Shown here piece by piece: positions 11,006 to 22,338 of a DNA stretch of 64,000 nt. The notes beneath the pieces were generated by a model that was not told the DNA's origin, searched no databases, and saw nothing but the letters and a program-made list of their open reading frames with translations. The first letter of the stretch is position 1, and each line of letters starts with the position of its first letter. Source of the DNA: Escarpia spicata (taxonomy: Eukaryota > Annelida > Polychaeta > Sabellida > Siboglinidae); contig OZ023214.1 in assembly GCA_963995525.1 (NCBI GenBank), forward strand, positions 18,276,326-18,340,325. Reading direction: 5' to 3'. The position numbers and the translations under genes are program-made.

Positions 11006-13139
11006 GACAATTCAATATGTCATGGTGGAATCCACATTTCAGGACGGCTTTTTTAACGTACAAAGCATTGCCCCCTCAGCCCATTCGTTTGCCCCCCCCC
11101 CCCAGTCAGACTAACCCAACACCCAGTGTGCCCAATTCTCCCAAACCAGCCCCTTGCAGGGCTTACTTTGTATTCGTTTTAGTGCGCTTGATTTAATTTG
11201 CACTGGGGTAGAATAAAACCGTAAGTAGCAGAAGGGCACTATTACTACAAAATACCATTTTACCGAGATTTATTGCTCAGAGGCATCGAGCATTTTCAAA
11301 AAGGCGTATTTAGTTATATTTCCTGTTCCGTAACTAGATGCCAGGTTACTATTTTAATGTTCGATGGTGAGGTTTACATTCGACTAGAAACAGGGGATTT
11401 TTTAACGTACAAAGCCATTTCGTTCCAAAGGGCAATGTGTCTACAAAAACAATTTACTGATATGAACATGACGTCAGAGGGGCATCTTACATTTTTTTAA
11501 AGGCGTTAACCCTTATAGTGCTTGTTCGGTAACTAGATGTCAGGTTACCATTTTCATGTTCGATGCGTCTCGAAGTCGAATGGTGAGGCTTACATTCGGC
11601 TCGAAAGTCGATTAATACAGGCAGCAGTGTAGGCAATAGTTATCGCCGCTAATGATATGTATATCCATGTAACATTGACTTAGGGAACCTACCAGTTATT
11701 GTGTTATCATTTGTTTGTGCGTCGTCTGGTTTTGTGAAAGAGCTATGGACCGCCTGTGTTGACATAACATGTGGAACATTGGAGCACGGCTTTGGGCATT
11801 ATGAATATTATATGTATATATGAAATACGTATGCAAAAATATAATTAAACGTTAACAGTCTCAAGTTCTAAAATGAAAACAACGAAAATGAAAACAATTA
11901 TAAAAAAACGTCGTTATTTGTAAATATTTCTCCAAGAATTTAATGTGAAGTAGGAATAATAACCTTCTGTGATGATACAAGCTATGCCCTCCCGATGGAG
12001 AACAGTCTCTCTGACAGATGTGAAACACCCCGAGAAGACAGCACCAGAGGCTTGTGCAAGTATTTGTTTTGAAGAAAATCAAAAGGCGCTTCAACCAATT
12101 GCTTGCTGATCAGGCAACTGAGCCAATTAGTAGCACATACAGGGTGTATAATGGTATAATCGGCATTACAAAAAAACGATTGAGCCAGATCGCCGAGTAG
12201 CATCCACAGACATCTACAATAGGGGAGAGCCGAGTTCACAAAGACATTCTGATACCTTCTTCCTCGTACATGCGTCGATATGAGATGCTATAGCTATATA
12301 TTCACAATCTGCCTGTAACCAAATCTTTGTGTGGTGATTAGCGTGTGCAATATTGTAGCAAGTTGTAGGGTAGAGGGTGGGGTAGCATCGTCAGACACAG
12401 AGTTCGATCCTGACAGGATCGACGGTTTGCTACTCACGAGCGAGTGCCATAAAATAGGTGATACACAACATATCCAGCCCGTGCAAGTTCCCCATCGTGA
12501 TCAATTCCCTTGACAAGTAGCTGGTTGGTTCTGGAAATTGTGCAAGCTCGATGTCTTCACATGACCACAAAAAGCTGATATTGAACTTCTGTTAGTGCGT
12601 GGAAGCTGAACAGGTTATCATTCGCAGGTTGCATAAGTCTTTCAGATTGTTTCTGGAAGTTCCAAGAGTGTATGAAGTCCAGCCGTACCAAGACATTGGG
12701 CAGCTATACCTTCGGTATTGGGTTCATGTGAACTCCAAATGTGGCTCTAGACAGCGTGACTGGGGATAGGTAAAGCGTCATGGTGTTCACCATTTCCACT
12801 ACCATATAGTGACACCGCTGACCTATTACTTTAACAGCTTCCTGTCAACTTTGGTAGTGTTTTGTATATTGTGTAGTTACAAAGGTTTATGAAAGTTGCT
12901 TCCTCGGTGCGTCATGAAACCGTGTAGTTTCTTCAACCAGTTGTTGCTTCACGGTGATGATAACCTACTATGATCCTTGTAATGCAGAATATGTCATTAT
13001 GCATCTTGTATAATCTATACATCAATTCAGTTGGCTGATCTGCATTTTGGGCAAGTGCTTTGACTTTCACATCATGTTATTGACCAAATGCATGTGTAGT
13101 AATAAATAATATGCATATTATATCAACAGGAATGTATAC
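11006..13139. other. Central part of the foldback element; no transposase recognised
   Basis: Contains a partial direct duplication (11315-11410 and 11518-11600, both reading GGTAACTAGATG-like then a CATTCG stretch), two C-runs, and short frames without known motifs (11273-11500 plus, 11861-12239 minus). It also contains the doubtful 61-bp exon-like stretch at 11693-11753. Confidence 0.45.
11693..11753 (-). other. Doubtful array-like exon, length not a multiple of three
   Basis: Donor GTAGGTTCCC is preceded by an open stretch back to an acceptor CAACACAG. Reading in phase 0 gives AVHSSFTKPDDAQTNDNTIT plus one base, 61 bp in all. The donor context resembles the array (GGTAGGTTCCC), but the frame would shift, and it sits in the centre of a mobile element. 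Likely coincidental. Confidence 0.2.
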
Positions 13140-14117
13140 AAACAGGCATACAAAGAATAATTGGGTGTGTAAACAACTTTGATGTACGCGATAAACACAT
13201 TTGAGAAGATCACGTCTTTATGTTAGATTATCACATATATTTAGAAGTAAATTCAAAGTTCAAAACCTGATAACACAGACAATACATGTACAAATCATAA
13301 AATATTTGGTTTTATGCAAAGGTGTGTACAAAAAGATGTAAATTTAAAAAAAATTATTTTGACACAATTTTGAGTTTGTGACGTTCAAATAACCTTCATA
13401 ATCGAGGGTGGCATTCACATACAAATATTTTCTTATTCCATGTGTGACAGATCTAGCAAGAATTCCTGCCATTAATAAAAAAATGCACTTAAAAGTATAA
13501 CATCACATGTTGACTAACCTAATCTGCTGAACGGCATAATTCCGAAAATTCATCTTTTGACGGTGACTTTGTTTACCCTGCACTCCTGTGCTTTCAAATG
13601 GTATATAATATGGCCTAGTATATTTAGACAAAGTAGCTACTCAACCATTGTTAGTGTAGAACGTTTGTGAAATGGCGTAGTTTTGAACATTCGTCGTTTC
13701 AACCTTCACACCACACCTAGGACACCACTTGATAGCTCCCCGTCGTACCCCATGTTTACGGGGAGACAGTTGACTTTCCAACGGTATACGACGTTGCCAT
13801 AAATAGATAGGTAACGTAGATATACGCAACCTTTTATATTGCATGACTTTTGCGGGATGACACAATTTCGAACTTTTATCACTTTACGGTGACACTGTTT
13901 GATCGTCGCTCCACACCTACTCCATCATCTGACAGCTCCATGTCATACTTCATGTTGATGGGGAGAAATGGTTCTTTCACATAATATATGACTCGTACAT
14001 ATACATGACGTATTTATAGGGTCATTGTAACTTTATTTCGTTCGCGGTATTGCAAAAAAAACGAATACTCATAATTCCACGGTGACCTTGTTTGACTGGT
14101 ATTGCACCGACACTCAC

Positions 14118-14180
14118 CATTGTTCGTACGGAAGCATTGCGCGTTGCTTCTGTTTCCTCCTGTTCTTTTGTTGCATGTTG
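14118..14180 (-). CDS. Array exon (21 codons)
   Basis: Acceptor GTTTTGCAG, donor GTGAGTGTCG (differs from the usual GTAGG but is a strong donor), 63 bp, phase 0-0. The peptide starts QHATKEQEETEATRN and ends SVRTM. The normal intron on the donor side is replaced about 20 bp away by the foldback element, which may have supplied the changed donor context. Confidence 0.65.
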
Positions 14181-14299
14181 CTGCAAAACACCAGTAGGTG
14201 ATAATTAAGTCGACAATATGAACACATGTAAACCAATGTTAATCCATTAAGATTTTATGACAACCCTTAGCATAAAATCGATAGGATACTAGAATGCTG

Positions 14300-14355
14300 T
14301 GTGTGTGTGTGTGTGTGTGTGTGCGTGCGTGTGTGCGTGAGTGCGTGCGTGTGTG
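14300..14355. repeat. (GT)n microsatellite
   Basis: GT/GC dinucleotide run; reading frames across it are artefacts. Confidence 0.95.
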
Positions 14356-14559
14356 AAGTTATTATTCCGTTTAGTTATATTTTGTATTTAGACAACGATT
14401 ATACATATTTAGTCGTAATTATATCCTGCGTTTCATTATTAATTCATTCTCAAAGGGTAACACACGGGTTTTTGGGCCTATGCAATTAAAAGTTAATAAA
14501 AACTAACCATTAGCAACTACAATCAAACATATCATGCCAGCAATGTACTTGAATAACCT

Positions 14560-15100
14560 TGTTGAAGACACATAATTTCAATTGGAAGGATAGCGCCGTT
14601 CGGATAGAAAGCCTGACGTCACCTATGCCTATTCTTTCCAATTCGCCAGTCGCCAAACTGAGAGTATTACTCTAGTTTGCATCGCCGAATTATTTGTTCG
14701 GGCGCTGACATTTCTTAAGAAAAGTCCGTATGGTACACTCTGTGTCATTATAACAGCTGTTACAAGTGTAGCTCTGAATCGAAGGGAATACGAGAAACCA
14801 ACATATGAGCTGGCGTATTCGCATATATGTCGAGAAAACAGGGGCATTCGACGTGTCACCGCAGCGTCATAGCGTTATGCGCTTATTGGTCAAGCATCGG
14901 GGGGGGGGGGGGGGGGGTCAATATGGCAGCCTTCGGGAACTGTAAGATGTCACTCGAATCTGCCACTTTAAAAATAATAAAATTCTGAGTAAATCGCAGG
15001 AGTGATATTGTTGATTGTAGTTACACATTGCCACATTGTATTAACTCATTCATGTGCATAGGCCCATACAATTCCCTTTTGTTTCCCTTTAAAATCACAC
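14560..15100. other. Unassigned, relatively GC-rich stretch with a G-run
   Basis: 14580-14880 is less AT-rich than the flanks and ends at an 18-19 base G run (14899-14917). A minus-strand frame (14629-14859) is open for 76 codons, but no motif is recognised. Possibly a non-autonomous element; no termini identified. Confidence 0.3.
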
Positions 15101-15106
15101 CTGTCA

Positions 15107-15300
15107 CATATATAATAATAACAACAATGAAATATCTTCTTTAGCGCCAATACCCTCGGAAAATCCGAGCTCAGTGGCTTAACAAACCCAAAGGATTAAG
15201 TGTTCTCTTTGTCATATACACAGCAAAAGTCGTCAACAGTTGGATGGAACTGCTAAGAAGTCAAGGAGGATATACAGTATTTAAAAGTTTTTTTTGGTGA
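15107..15300 (-). repeat. Diverged L2-like LINE 3' end
   Basis: ATAATAATAA followed by TAGCGCCAATACCCTCGGAA, ATCCGAGCTCAGTGGC and CAAAACCCAAAGGATT-type text parallels the 3' ends at 21508-21685 and 26935-27110 (GCCTAAATCCTTGGAAACCA, AAGCTCAGAGGCGC). Orientation matches those copies. More diverged, so older or a related subfamily. Confidence 0.5.
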
Positions 15301-15429
15301 CGACGGAATGAAACTATGTAGGGGAACGGCGTGAAAAACGGGTCCCCTGCCCAAAACGGGGCCTCAGCCGTTTGGCGTTATTATACTATACAGCTAAATG
15401 TGTTGTGGAACTGCTAAGTAATTCATGAA

Positions 15430-17150
15430 AAATTATATATTTAGATTTGTCTTTGTTTAATGATAATTTATTAATGTTTAGCCATTCAATAACTTTACAG
15501 AGTTCATTGTTTATTACAGATTATATACTTTTGTTTTTATGTTGTGTGCTGTCACTAAAATGCTTTAATGTGCTAGAAAGTGTTGTGTCATCAGCATACA
15601 TAATTAAGTTAAATATATTATTAACTTGTGGGAAATAATTTATGTAAATAATAAACAATAAAGGTCCTAAAATTGAGCCTTGTGAAACTCCGATTTGTAT
15701 TGGTAGTATTCATGATTGCATTTCATCAATTTCAACATACTGTTTTCGGTTATTTAAATAATTTTCAACTAAAAGTAGAGTTGAACCATTCAGGCCGTAG
15801 TATCTTAATTTATATAATAAAATATTATGGTCAATAGTATCAAAGGCCTTCGATAGATCGAGAAATACATTAATTGACATCTCATTATTGTCCATGTGAT
15901 TTATAATTCTGTCTACCAATTCAAGCGCTGCATACTCAGTGGAAACCATATTGATTATCGAACAAAAGTTTAGCTTCATTAAAGTACGACGATAACTGAG
16001 TAAAGAAATTTTTTTCTAATACTTTTGATAATTTTAGGAGTAGAGAAATAGGCCTATGGTTTTTTAATAACGTGGGATCTTCTTTTTTAAATATTGGAAT
16101 TACTTTGGCAATTTTAAGTTTATCTCGAAAAATCCCAGTATTTAGCATTTGATTTATTAACATAGTTAATGACTTTATTATTGCAGGTTCAATTATTTGT
16201 TAAAATTTTTTAAGAGATACCATCGAAACCACAACTATGTTTTGTGGGTAGATTGTGTATTATTTTCTTTACTATTTCTTCATCTACATTTTCATTTTTA
16301 AAAGCTGAGTTTATTTGTTTATTTAAATAGTAACTACAATCTTTGGTACCTTCATATTTGATATCATTTACAATAGTGTGAGCTATATTTGTGAAATAAT
16401 TATTACATTTATTTGCAATTATTTGTTTGTTTGTAATTTGTGTGCCGTTGTCTTTAAAATAAGTTGGGAAACTTGTTTCAGTCTGTTTTTTAGATACATT
16501 CATTTAGAGTTTTTCAGGTATTTCGTATATCATTTCTAAAAAGAGAGAAACGAGATTCAAAATACATTTATTTAGCTGCCCGAATGTTTTTCTTCAATAT
16601 CGCGTTACAGGTTTTTAAATTGATTTTAATAGTTATTCATAATTTGCTTAAATGGATTTGTTAATTTTAACTGTTTATACATTTTGTCTCGATATCTAAT
16701 TGATATTAACAAACCCTGAGTGATCCAAGTCGATGTCTTATGTTTGTATTTATTAAATTTACTAATTTGTTTGGCATGTATTTATTTTTAGCACGGGTAA
16801 TTTCTTCATATATTATATCATAATTACAATTTGGATCAGCGGTTGGACTTTTATTGAACTTATCGTAAATGTAATTTGATTTGATTTCATTCATGATATT
16901 TGTCATTGCTTGTACATTTACAGTGTTTATTTTTTACATATATATAATCCTCGCTTTCGTCTGTCCATGACTCTTGCAAAAATATTACACTAAATTTAAA
17001 ATTTATAGTATTTAGTTCTTCCATGAATGCCTCAAGTTAAGAAATGTTGGCATTTATTGATTGTATATTTGTACTTAAAATACTGAATGAATTCTTATTT
17101 TTCTTTGCTAACTCATTAAATTGGTCAAAATCATAGTAAGACGAACGTCG
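15430..17150 (-). mobile_element. Decayed Jockey/CR1-type LINE (endonuclease start plus reverse transcriptase)
   Basis: Read right to left. 17150-16930 gives an endonuclease start (SILSTNIQSIN..., then VIFLQESW). 16906-16706 and 16503-16210 are linker and pre-RT frames (LPTKHSCGFDGIS). 16163-15936 has KVIPIFKKEDPTLLKNHRPI, and 15979-15710 has VFLDLSKAFDTIDHNILLYK. Downstream sequence gives [16 protein letters not shown] text and an M-Y-A-D-D-T catalytic block near 15585-15605. Most of the endonuclease domain is missing and the frame breaks several times. It sits antisense-neutral, in the same direction as the array. Confidence 0.8.
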
Positions 17151-17159
17151 TATTATTTA

Positions 17160-17960
17160 CTGTTCATTTATGTCAGTGTCATTTTCATTTATATATAATA
17201 TATTGTTTAAGCAGTTATTCCGAATACCTTATATATCTGCATATCATGATAGCAACAAATTAGCTGAAAGGACTTATATACCAAAATCACAAATGATATA
17301 ACCAAATTAGGGTTTTGTTTGTCAATACATAAAATAACAGATCTTAAAGTAATTCTGTTAAGATATTACTTATAAATAATGTTTTGATTTTAAGTAATGT
17401 AACAAAACAAATGAATAATAACACATTACGTCTGTCAGCTCATAATTGTACAATGACATACTAAAATCAAATTGGCTATAGTTAGCATTATGTTCAGTGC
17501 GTAAGGTTACGTGTAATAAATACAGTGTACGGATGTTAGTCCGTAGAGTACAGCGTAGGGATGTTAGTCCGTAAATGTGTACTCCTCATGTGTAATAAAG
17601 CATAAATACCACGCATGGCTAGTGTAAACAAGCAGCAATAATAATAACAATTATTATTACACATATCTGCATATAAATATTGCTTACTACCAACATTTCC
17701 ATTGATAATGCTTATATAGGCCTACAAAACCCAAACATTTTATAATGAACATATAAGTTTCATTATGCCGATGTTCATTCGTAAAATAACCCAACACAAA
17801 TTTAAATGCTCATGTGTTAATAAAACACAGTTGGCATTACCGTTTTCAAGAATAGCAAACATAAATAGATTTACTGGTAGCTGTACTTTTGTTACCGTTT
17901 CCATTGATTGGACTTAACATACATAATTTTGTATACCAATACCAGCAGCAAATGGCAGCT
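17160..17960. other. AT-rich, no gene recognised
   Basis: Contains a short direct repeat, TACAGTGTACGGATGTTAGTCCGTA and ACAGCGTAGGGATGTTAGTCC (about 17520-17570), and otherwise featureless sequence. Confidence 0.45.
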
Positions 17961-18009
17961 GTGTATCGTTGATGAGTCATTATAGTCACTGCGATGAGTC
18001 ACACATGAG

Positions 18010-18800
18010 TCACACAAAGTCGTTGCCGCGAACAAAAGCAAAGTTTGACAATTTGTACAAGTTCCGTCCCAGGCAATATCCGTTCAAATCGGCCTCGGTG
18101 CGGATTTCCTTTATAACATCGTTCAGGGACTTTACGACAATTTTGCCGTTGAAAGTCCAACAATCGTTTATTTGGTTATTTATTACTTTCATCTGTCGGG
18201 TCTTCTTTGCCAGCGCCGCTCGTCAACGTGTTAAATCCTCATTGACGTACATCGTCGGTCGAGCGCCGCTTTCCTGTAGGCGACGTCTCGCACGAATGAC
18301 CACGTCGCGCATGTGGGGGAGTGGCCAATTTGATGATCACTGGTCGAGGTTGCGCGTCCGCACCTGGCTGTCGCCGTCCCAGACGATGGCTGGTAACTAC
18401 ATCCGCGCTCACAATGGAACTTGCCTGTGGTATTTTCCCCCTAGTCCGACTCGGGAATTCTAAAGAATCGTAGGTTTAATCTCCGAGAATACTGCTCCAA
18501 TTCATCTAGATCAGCCTCCATTCAGGACAGTCTTGCTTCTAGAGCAGCAACATGTTGATCCTTCTTGTCCAACCGCTCATTCAATTGAGTAATAATAGCG
18601 GACAATGCATCTAACTTGTCAGTCAGACCCTTCAGATAAAGCACGCTACGTAGCTTATTAACAACTGCCTCAATGCTTAAAAGATCCTAGAACCGGAGTA
18701 GCATAGCGTATGTCTCCGGTGTCACTTCGGTAACATCCGAGGCACTACCTCCTCTTCGTTTTGTCGGTATAATGCCGTCCAAAACCGTGTCCAAACAATA
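18010..18800 (-). pseudogene. LINE ORF1 (L1-like coiled-coil RNA-binding protein), decayed
   Basis: From 18800 down: a basic stretch (TKRRGGSASDVTEVTPE), then a coiled coil (KLDALSAIITQLNERLDKKD, later ALEARLS, MEADLDELEQYSRR), then RARRRLQESG... and a C-terminal domain with NDCWTFNGKIVVKSLNDVIK. This order is that of L1-type ORF1 proteins (Transposase_22), which bind RNA as trimers. There are in-frame stops and at least one frameshift. A related C-terminal domain occurs at 40990-41280. It is cut at about 18810, where an oppositely oriented CR1 begins. Confidence 0.65.
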
Positions 18801-18814
18801 AATCACTTACGTCT

Positions 18815-20510
18815 CAATCTTAATGGCAGAATACCTGAATGAGTACTTTAGTTCAGTGTTTACCAGGGAAGATATTAGTTCACTGCCAGTACCAGAGGCT
18901 AAGTTCAAGGGGGCAGATTCAGACTATTTAGGACAATTAATTGTAACCCCGGAAATGGTAGCCAAGAAAATAAGGGCTATGAAGGATAATAAATCACCTG
19001 GAGTGGATGGTATTCCACCCAAACTACTATTGGAAATTGTAGAACAAATTAGCATACCGCTTGCAACAGTTTTCAACTTGTCATTAGAAGAGGGAGTGGT
19101 TCCTTTAGAATGGAAAGAAGCAACCATTATACGTTATTCAAAAAAGATTCAAGAAACAAGTCAGAGAACTATAGACCAGTGAGTTTAACATCAGTGATTT
19201 GTAAATTATTAGAAAGACTAATTAAAGATCACATGGTGGATTTTCTTGTTAAACAAAACTTGATAAACCCATCTCAACATGGTTTTTTAAAGCGAGGTCA
19301 TGCTTAACAAATATGTTATGTTTTTTGGAAGACATCACTAAGTGGGTAGATGAGGGATCACCAGTAGATATCGTCTACTTAGATTTTCAAAAAGCTTTCG
19401 ACAAAGTACCACATCAAAGATTACTACTTAAACTAAAGGCCCATGGCATAGGAAATGGTATAATAAACTGGATAGAACAATGGCTGATTGACAGAAGACA
19501 ACGTGTAGTAGTTGATGGGGAGGCTTCAAACTGGAAATCGGTATTGAGTGGGGTACCACAGGGATCAGTATTAGGTCCTATATTATTCTTAATATATATC
19601 AACGATTTGGATGATGAAATAACAAGCAAGGTGTTGAAATTTGCGGATGATACAAAAGTGTTTAGAAGGATTAAAAGTGATGGAGATAGACAGCATTTAC
19701 AAGATGATCTTGACAGGTTGATCAAATGGTCTGAAAAGTGGCAAATGCTGTTCAATTTTGGGAAATGTAAATGCCTCCACAGAGGACATGGGAACGAAGA
19801 GGTAGAATATACAATGGGGGGTACTGTACTAAGTACTACTGTAAAAGAAAAAGACTTAGGGTTAACCATTAGTGCTGATATGAAGGTTTCAGAGCAGTGC
19901 GGAATTGCAGCTTCAAAGGGAAATCAAATCCTTTGAATAATTAGGCGAAACATAACGTATAAGGAAAAAGAGCTAATAATACCGCTGTACAAAACAATAG
20001 TTAGGCCTCATTTAGAATATTGTATTCAAGCGTGGAGGCCATATCGCAGGAAGGACATAGATATGCTAGAAAGAGTGCAGAGGAGAGCAACTAAAATGAT
20101 ACCAAAACTGAGGGATCTTAGTTACGAAATACGCAAAAAAAATGCGGTTTAACAACATTAGAGACCAGGAGATTGAGAGGAGATCAGATGGAAGTGTTTA
20201 AAATATTGAAGGGTTATGAAAATATTGATAGAAATATTTTTTTCTCAGTTAAGAAAGATAGAAGGACTAGAGGACATGAACTTACATTAGCAAAGGAGCA
20301 GAGTAGATTGGATATAAGAAAGTTTTCATTTTCACAAAGGACTGTAAATGAATGGAACAGATTACCTGCTGATTGTGTGGGTGCTAGTAGCGTGAATATG
20401 TTTAAAAATAAAATCGTCACATACCTCAGACGGGCGGGATACACATAGATAAAAGGGTCGGACTCTCGATAAGCCAAACTAGGACCATTCATTGATCAAT
20501 GTTCTGCTTT
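18815..20510 (+). mobile_element. 5'-truncated CR1-type LINE (reverse transcriptase and C-terminus)
   Basis: Begins inside the pre-RT linker (MAEYLNEYFSSVFTRE) and continues through NKSPGVDGIPPKLL, SENYRPVSLTSVICKLLERL, LDFQKAFDKVPHQRL (motif A), VLSGVPQGSVLGPILFLIY and LKFADDTKVF (catalytic F-A-D-D at about 19641), ending ...VTYLRRAGYT with a stop at 20446. Frame breaks occur near 19130, 19305, 19935 and 20150, so it is dead. It is close enough to the copy at 52.9-60.5 kb to be the same family. The coding end is followed by ATAAGCCAAA, after which the two copies diverge. Confidence 0.88.
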
Positions 20511-20608
20511 GGAATATGACGCAATTAATCAATAAATATAGCACGAGGCATAGCTAAATTACATTTTATCATTACTGGAAGCATACTGGCATTACTATGA
20601 AAACCTAC

Positions 20609-20659
20609 CTTTAAGGCATTTCTTTCCTCAGCTTCGTCCTGCTCCACCGTATGTGGTGG
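20609..20659 (-). CDS. Array exon (17 codons, PPHTVEQDEAEERNALK)
   Basis: Donor GTAGGTTTTC. The nearest acceptor is ACGACAAG, giving 51 bp in phase 0-0. The acceptor lacks a good pyrimidine tract, so this is one of the weaker exons. The donor-side intron carries the shared module (TTACTGGAAGCATACTGGCATTACTATGAA-type text, 20570-20600). Confidence 0.55.
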
Positions 20660-20972
20660 CTTGTCGTCACCAAGTGCCAACTAAATGGACAACAATTACA
20701 CGGACATACATATAACACCTTGTTCTTCACATGAGGTTAAATGGTTGTGTTTGCCATATTTTCTATTTATCCATGTCTATAGATACGTCATACACATTTA
20801 AGAGTGCAATCACCGTAGAATGACGTGTAAGCAGATTGTAATACATTACGTCCAGTACGAACCCTTGTTCAGTACCCTTCAGGTAAGGAGAATTTTGAAA
20901 AGATATTTTACTGTCACCATTCCATACGACTAGTTCGATTATAATTATATGCAATAATATAGGGAAAACTAC

Positions 20973-21032
20973 CATTGCGGCATTCCATCCCAAGGATTCT
21001 GCGTCCTCTAGTGCAATCCGATGTGCGCGTGG
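20973..21032 (-). CDS. Array exon (20 codons, PRAHRIALEDAESLGWNAAM)
   Basis: Acceptor TGTTTTTCAG with a good pyrimidine tract, donor GTAGTTTTCC, 60 bp, phase 0-0. It keeps L-E-x-A-E and G-W-N-A-A. Only about 310 bp from the previous exon, the closest pair in the array. Confidence 0.77.
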
Positions 21033-21507
21033 CTGAAAAACAGAAGTATTTTATAATAACTGAGTGAACACCACTGATACATAACAGAGGTGAGTGACTG
21101 ACAGATCATGACGTACAGCATCAAGTAGCATACATCAACGATGGTTGCACGACGGAATTTTAGTTGGTTGTGCGATTCATATGACTACTTGCTTGGACAA
21201 TTGTATTTGTCCAACGAAGGATGTATACGTGATGCTAACCTACTGCTAGAAAAAACGTGACATTCTCCAATTACAAAACGCATAGTGTGTCTTTCAGAAT
21301 ACACATTATAAGTCGCTGGTCCCTTATCTTACCATACCAAAGAAAGTAAAACTAATGTCCCATGCTAGAAAACATATCAAACTTGCGGTGGATTCACTAC
21401 ATCTATTAACTGGCTTTCTATAATATAACTAATTCCAGTTGCAAGGTCTAACCTGTTGGGACTGGCATAACAAAAATAGAGGGATTGTCATTGGAAACTT
21501 ACCGTTA

Positions 21508-21685
21508 TTCATATAATAATAATAAGATAACTTCTATTGCGCCTAAATCCTTGGAAACCAAGCTCAGAGGCGCATCAAAACAAAAGGATTGGTCAATCTC
21601 AAAATCCATAAGTAGTTTTCCAGTTGTGAACATATGGGTCAAGGCGCTAGGGAGCTACGGTGGATAAGCAAGGTTGTAAAGATAT
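21508..21685 (-). repeat. 5'-truncated L2-like LINE 3' end
   Basis: An (ATA)n tail followed by about 170 bp nearly identical to 26940-27115, the 3' end of the L2-like LINE. It is inserted in an array intron and ends within a few bases of the donor of the exon at 21690-21749. The last bases before the junction (GTAAAGATAT) may have contributed the donor text GTAGATATC. Confidence 0.8.
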
Positions 21686-21689
21686 CTAC

Positions 21690-21749
21690 CGTTGTGGCAC
21701 TGCGATATGTGGCTTCTATTTCCTCCAGCTCTCTCCAATTCGAACATGA
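21690..21749 (-). CDS. Array exon (20 codons, SCSNWRELEEIEATYRSATT)
   Basis: Acceptor TGTTCTGCAG, donor GTAGATATCT, 60 bp, phase 0-0. R-E-L-E-E-x-E is preserved. The donor differs from the usual GTAGG because a truncated LINE end abuts the exon. Flanking module on the acceptor side present (ACCAGTACATGATAACTACG). Confidence 0.7.
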
Positions 21750-21983
21750 CTGCAGAACACCAGTACATGATAACTACGTGGCCAACATGGACACATTACA
21801 ACAGTGGTCACCGTCACTGATCACAACAAACCTCGTCTACTAATATAAACTGTGAGAAAAATCAAGGTTGGTGGTTGTTTGAGGGAAGTTTAATTCGTTT
21901 TGGTAGTCAACTGATGATCTTTTTATGACAATTCCTCTCCTCAAACAGAGACCCACACTGTGTTCAATATTACATGCACGCAC

Positions 21984-22012
21984 GGACGCGCGCGCGCGCG
22001 CGCGCGCACACA
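21984..22012. repeat. (CG)n / (CA)n microsatellite
   Basis: A short alternating CG run followed by CA. Alternating purine-pyrimidine of this kind can adopt Z-DNA. Confidence 0.9.
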
Positions 22013-22278
22013 CACAACCAGTTCACATTTTATATGTACTTTTTAAAGTTGTATAGTTCAGAGATTTAGTTTTTAATTTGCATATTTTAGATTTCACAGT
22101 AGTTTATTGTTTTATGATTTTAGTATGTATGACTGGTATGACTGAATGTGTTAATGAAAGTGGATTACGTCAGAATACTCAACGTGCATTAATCAGCCTA
22201 GCACAAGGAATAGATACATTAAATGTTAACATTACTGGAACATGTAATGGAAACCTACCATCATTTGTGGAAACCTAC

Positions 22279-22338
22279 CGTTGAGATATTCTTATCCATG
22301 ATGTCTGCTGTATCCGTCTCTCCCTCACTCACAGACGG
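22279..22338 (-). CDS. Array exon (20 codons, PSVSEGETDTADIMDKNIST)
   Basis: Acceptor TGCTTTGTAG, donor GTAGGTTTCC, 60 bp, phase 0-0. A second intact donor copy (GTAGGTTTCC) lies 20 bp downstream; using it would add 20 bases and shift the frame. Acidic but without the Gly-Trp pair. Confidence 0.68.

Larger units (their letters stand above)
9655..14097. mobile_element. Foldback-like element with long inverted repeats
   Basis: The left arm (about 9655-11005) and right arm (about 13140-14097) are inverted copies. For example ACGTGATGTTCTCAAATGCG at 10933 matches the reverse complement of 13195-13215, and CACACCCAATTATT near 10978 pairs with 13158-13172. Each arm contains tandem units of roughly 195-205 bp marked by GGTCAAACAAGGTCAC. 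On the left these start at about 9801, 10000, 10192, 10398 and 10593; at least three remain on the right. Tandem repeats inside long inverted termini are the hallmark of foldback (FB/Galileo-type) elements. The 2.1 kb centre shows no recognised transposase, so the copy is probably non-autonomous. The right end falls about 20 bp from an array exon donor. Confidence 0.68.

Noticed and set aside
13641..13865. Minus-strand 74-codon frame
   Set aside because: It lies wholly within a tandem unit of the right foldback arm and has no motif.
17969..18463. 164-codon plus-strand frame
   Set aside because: It is antisense to the LINE ORF1 C-terminal domain, whose motifs are clear on the minus strand.
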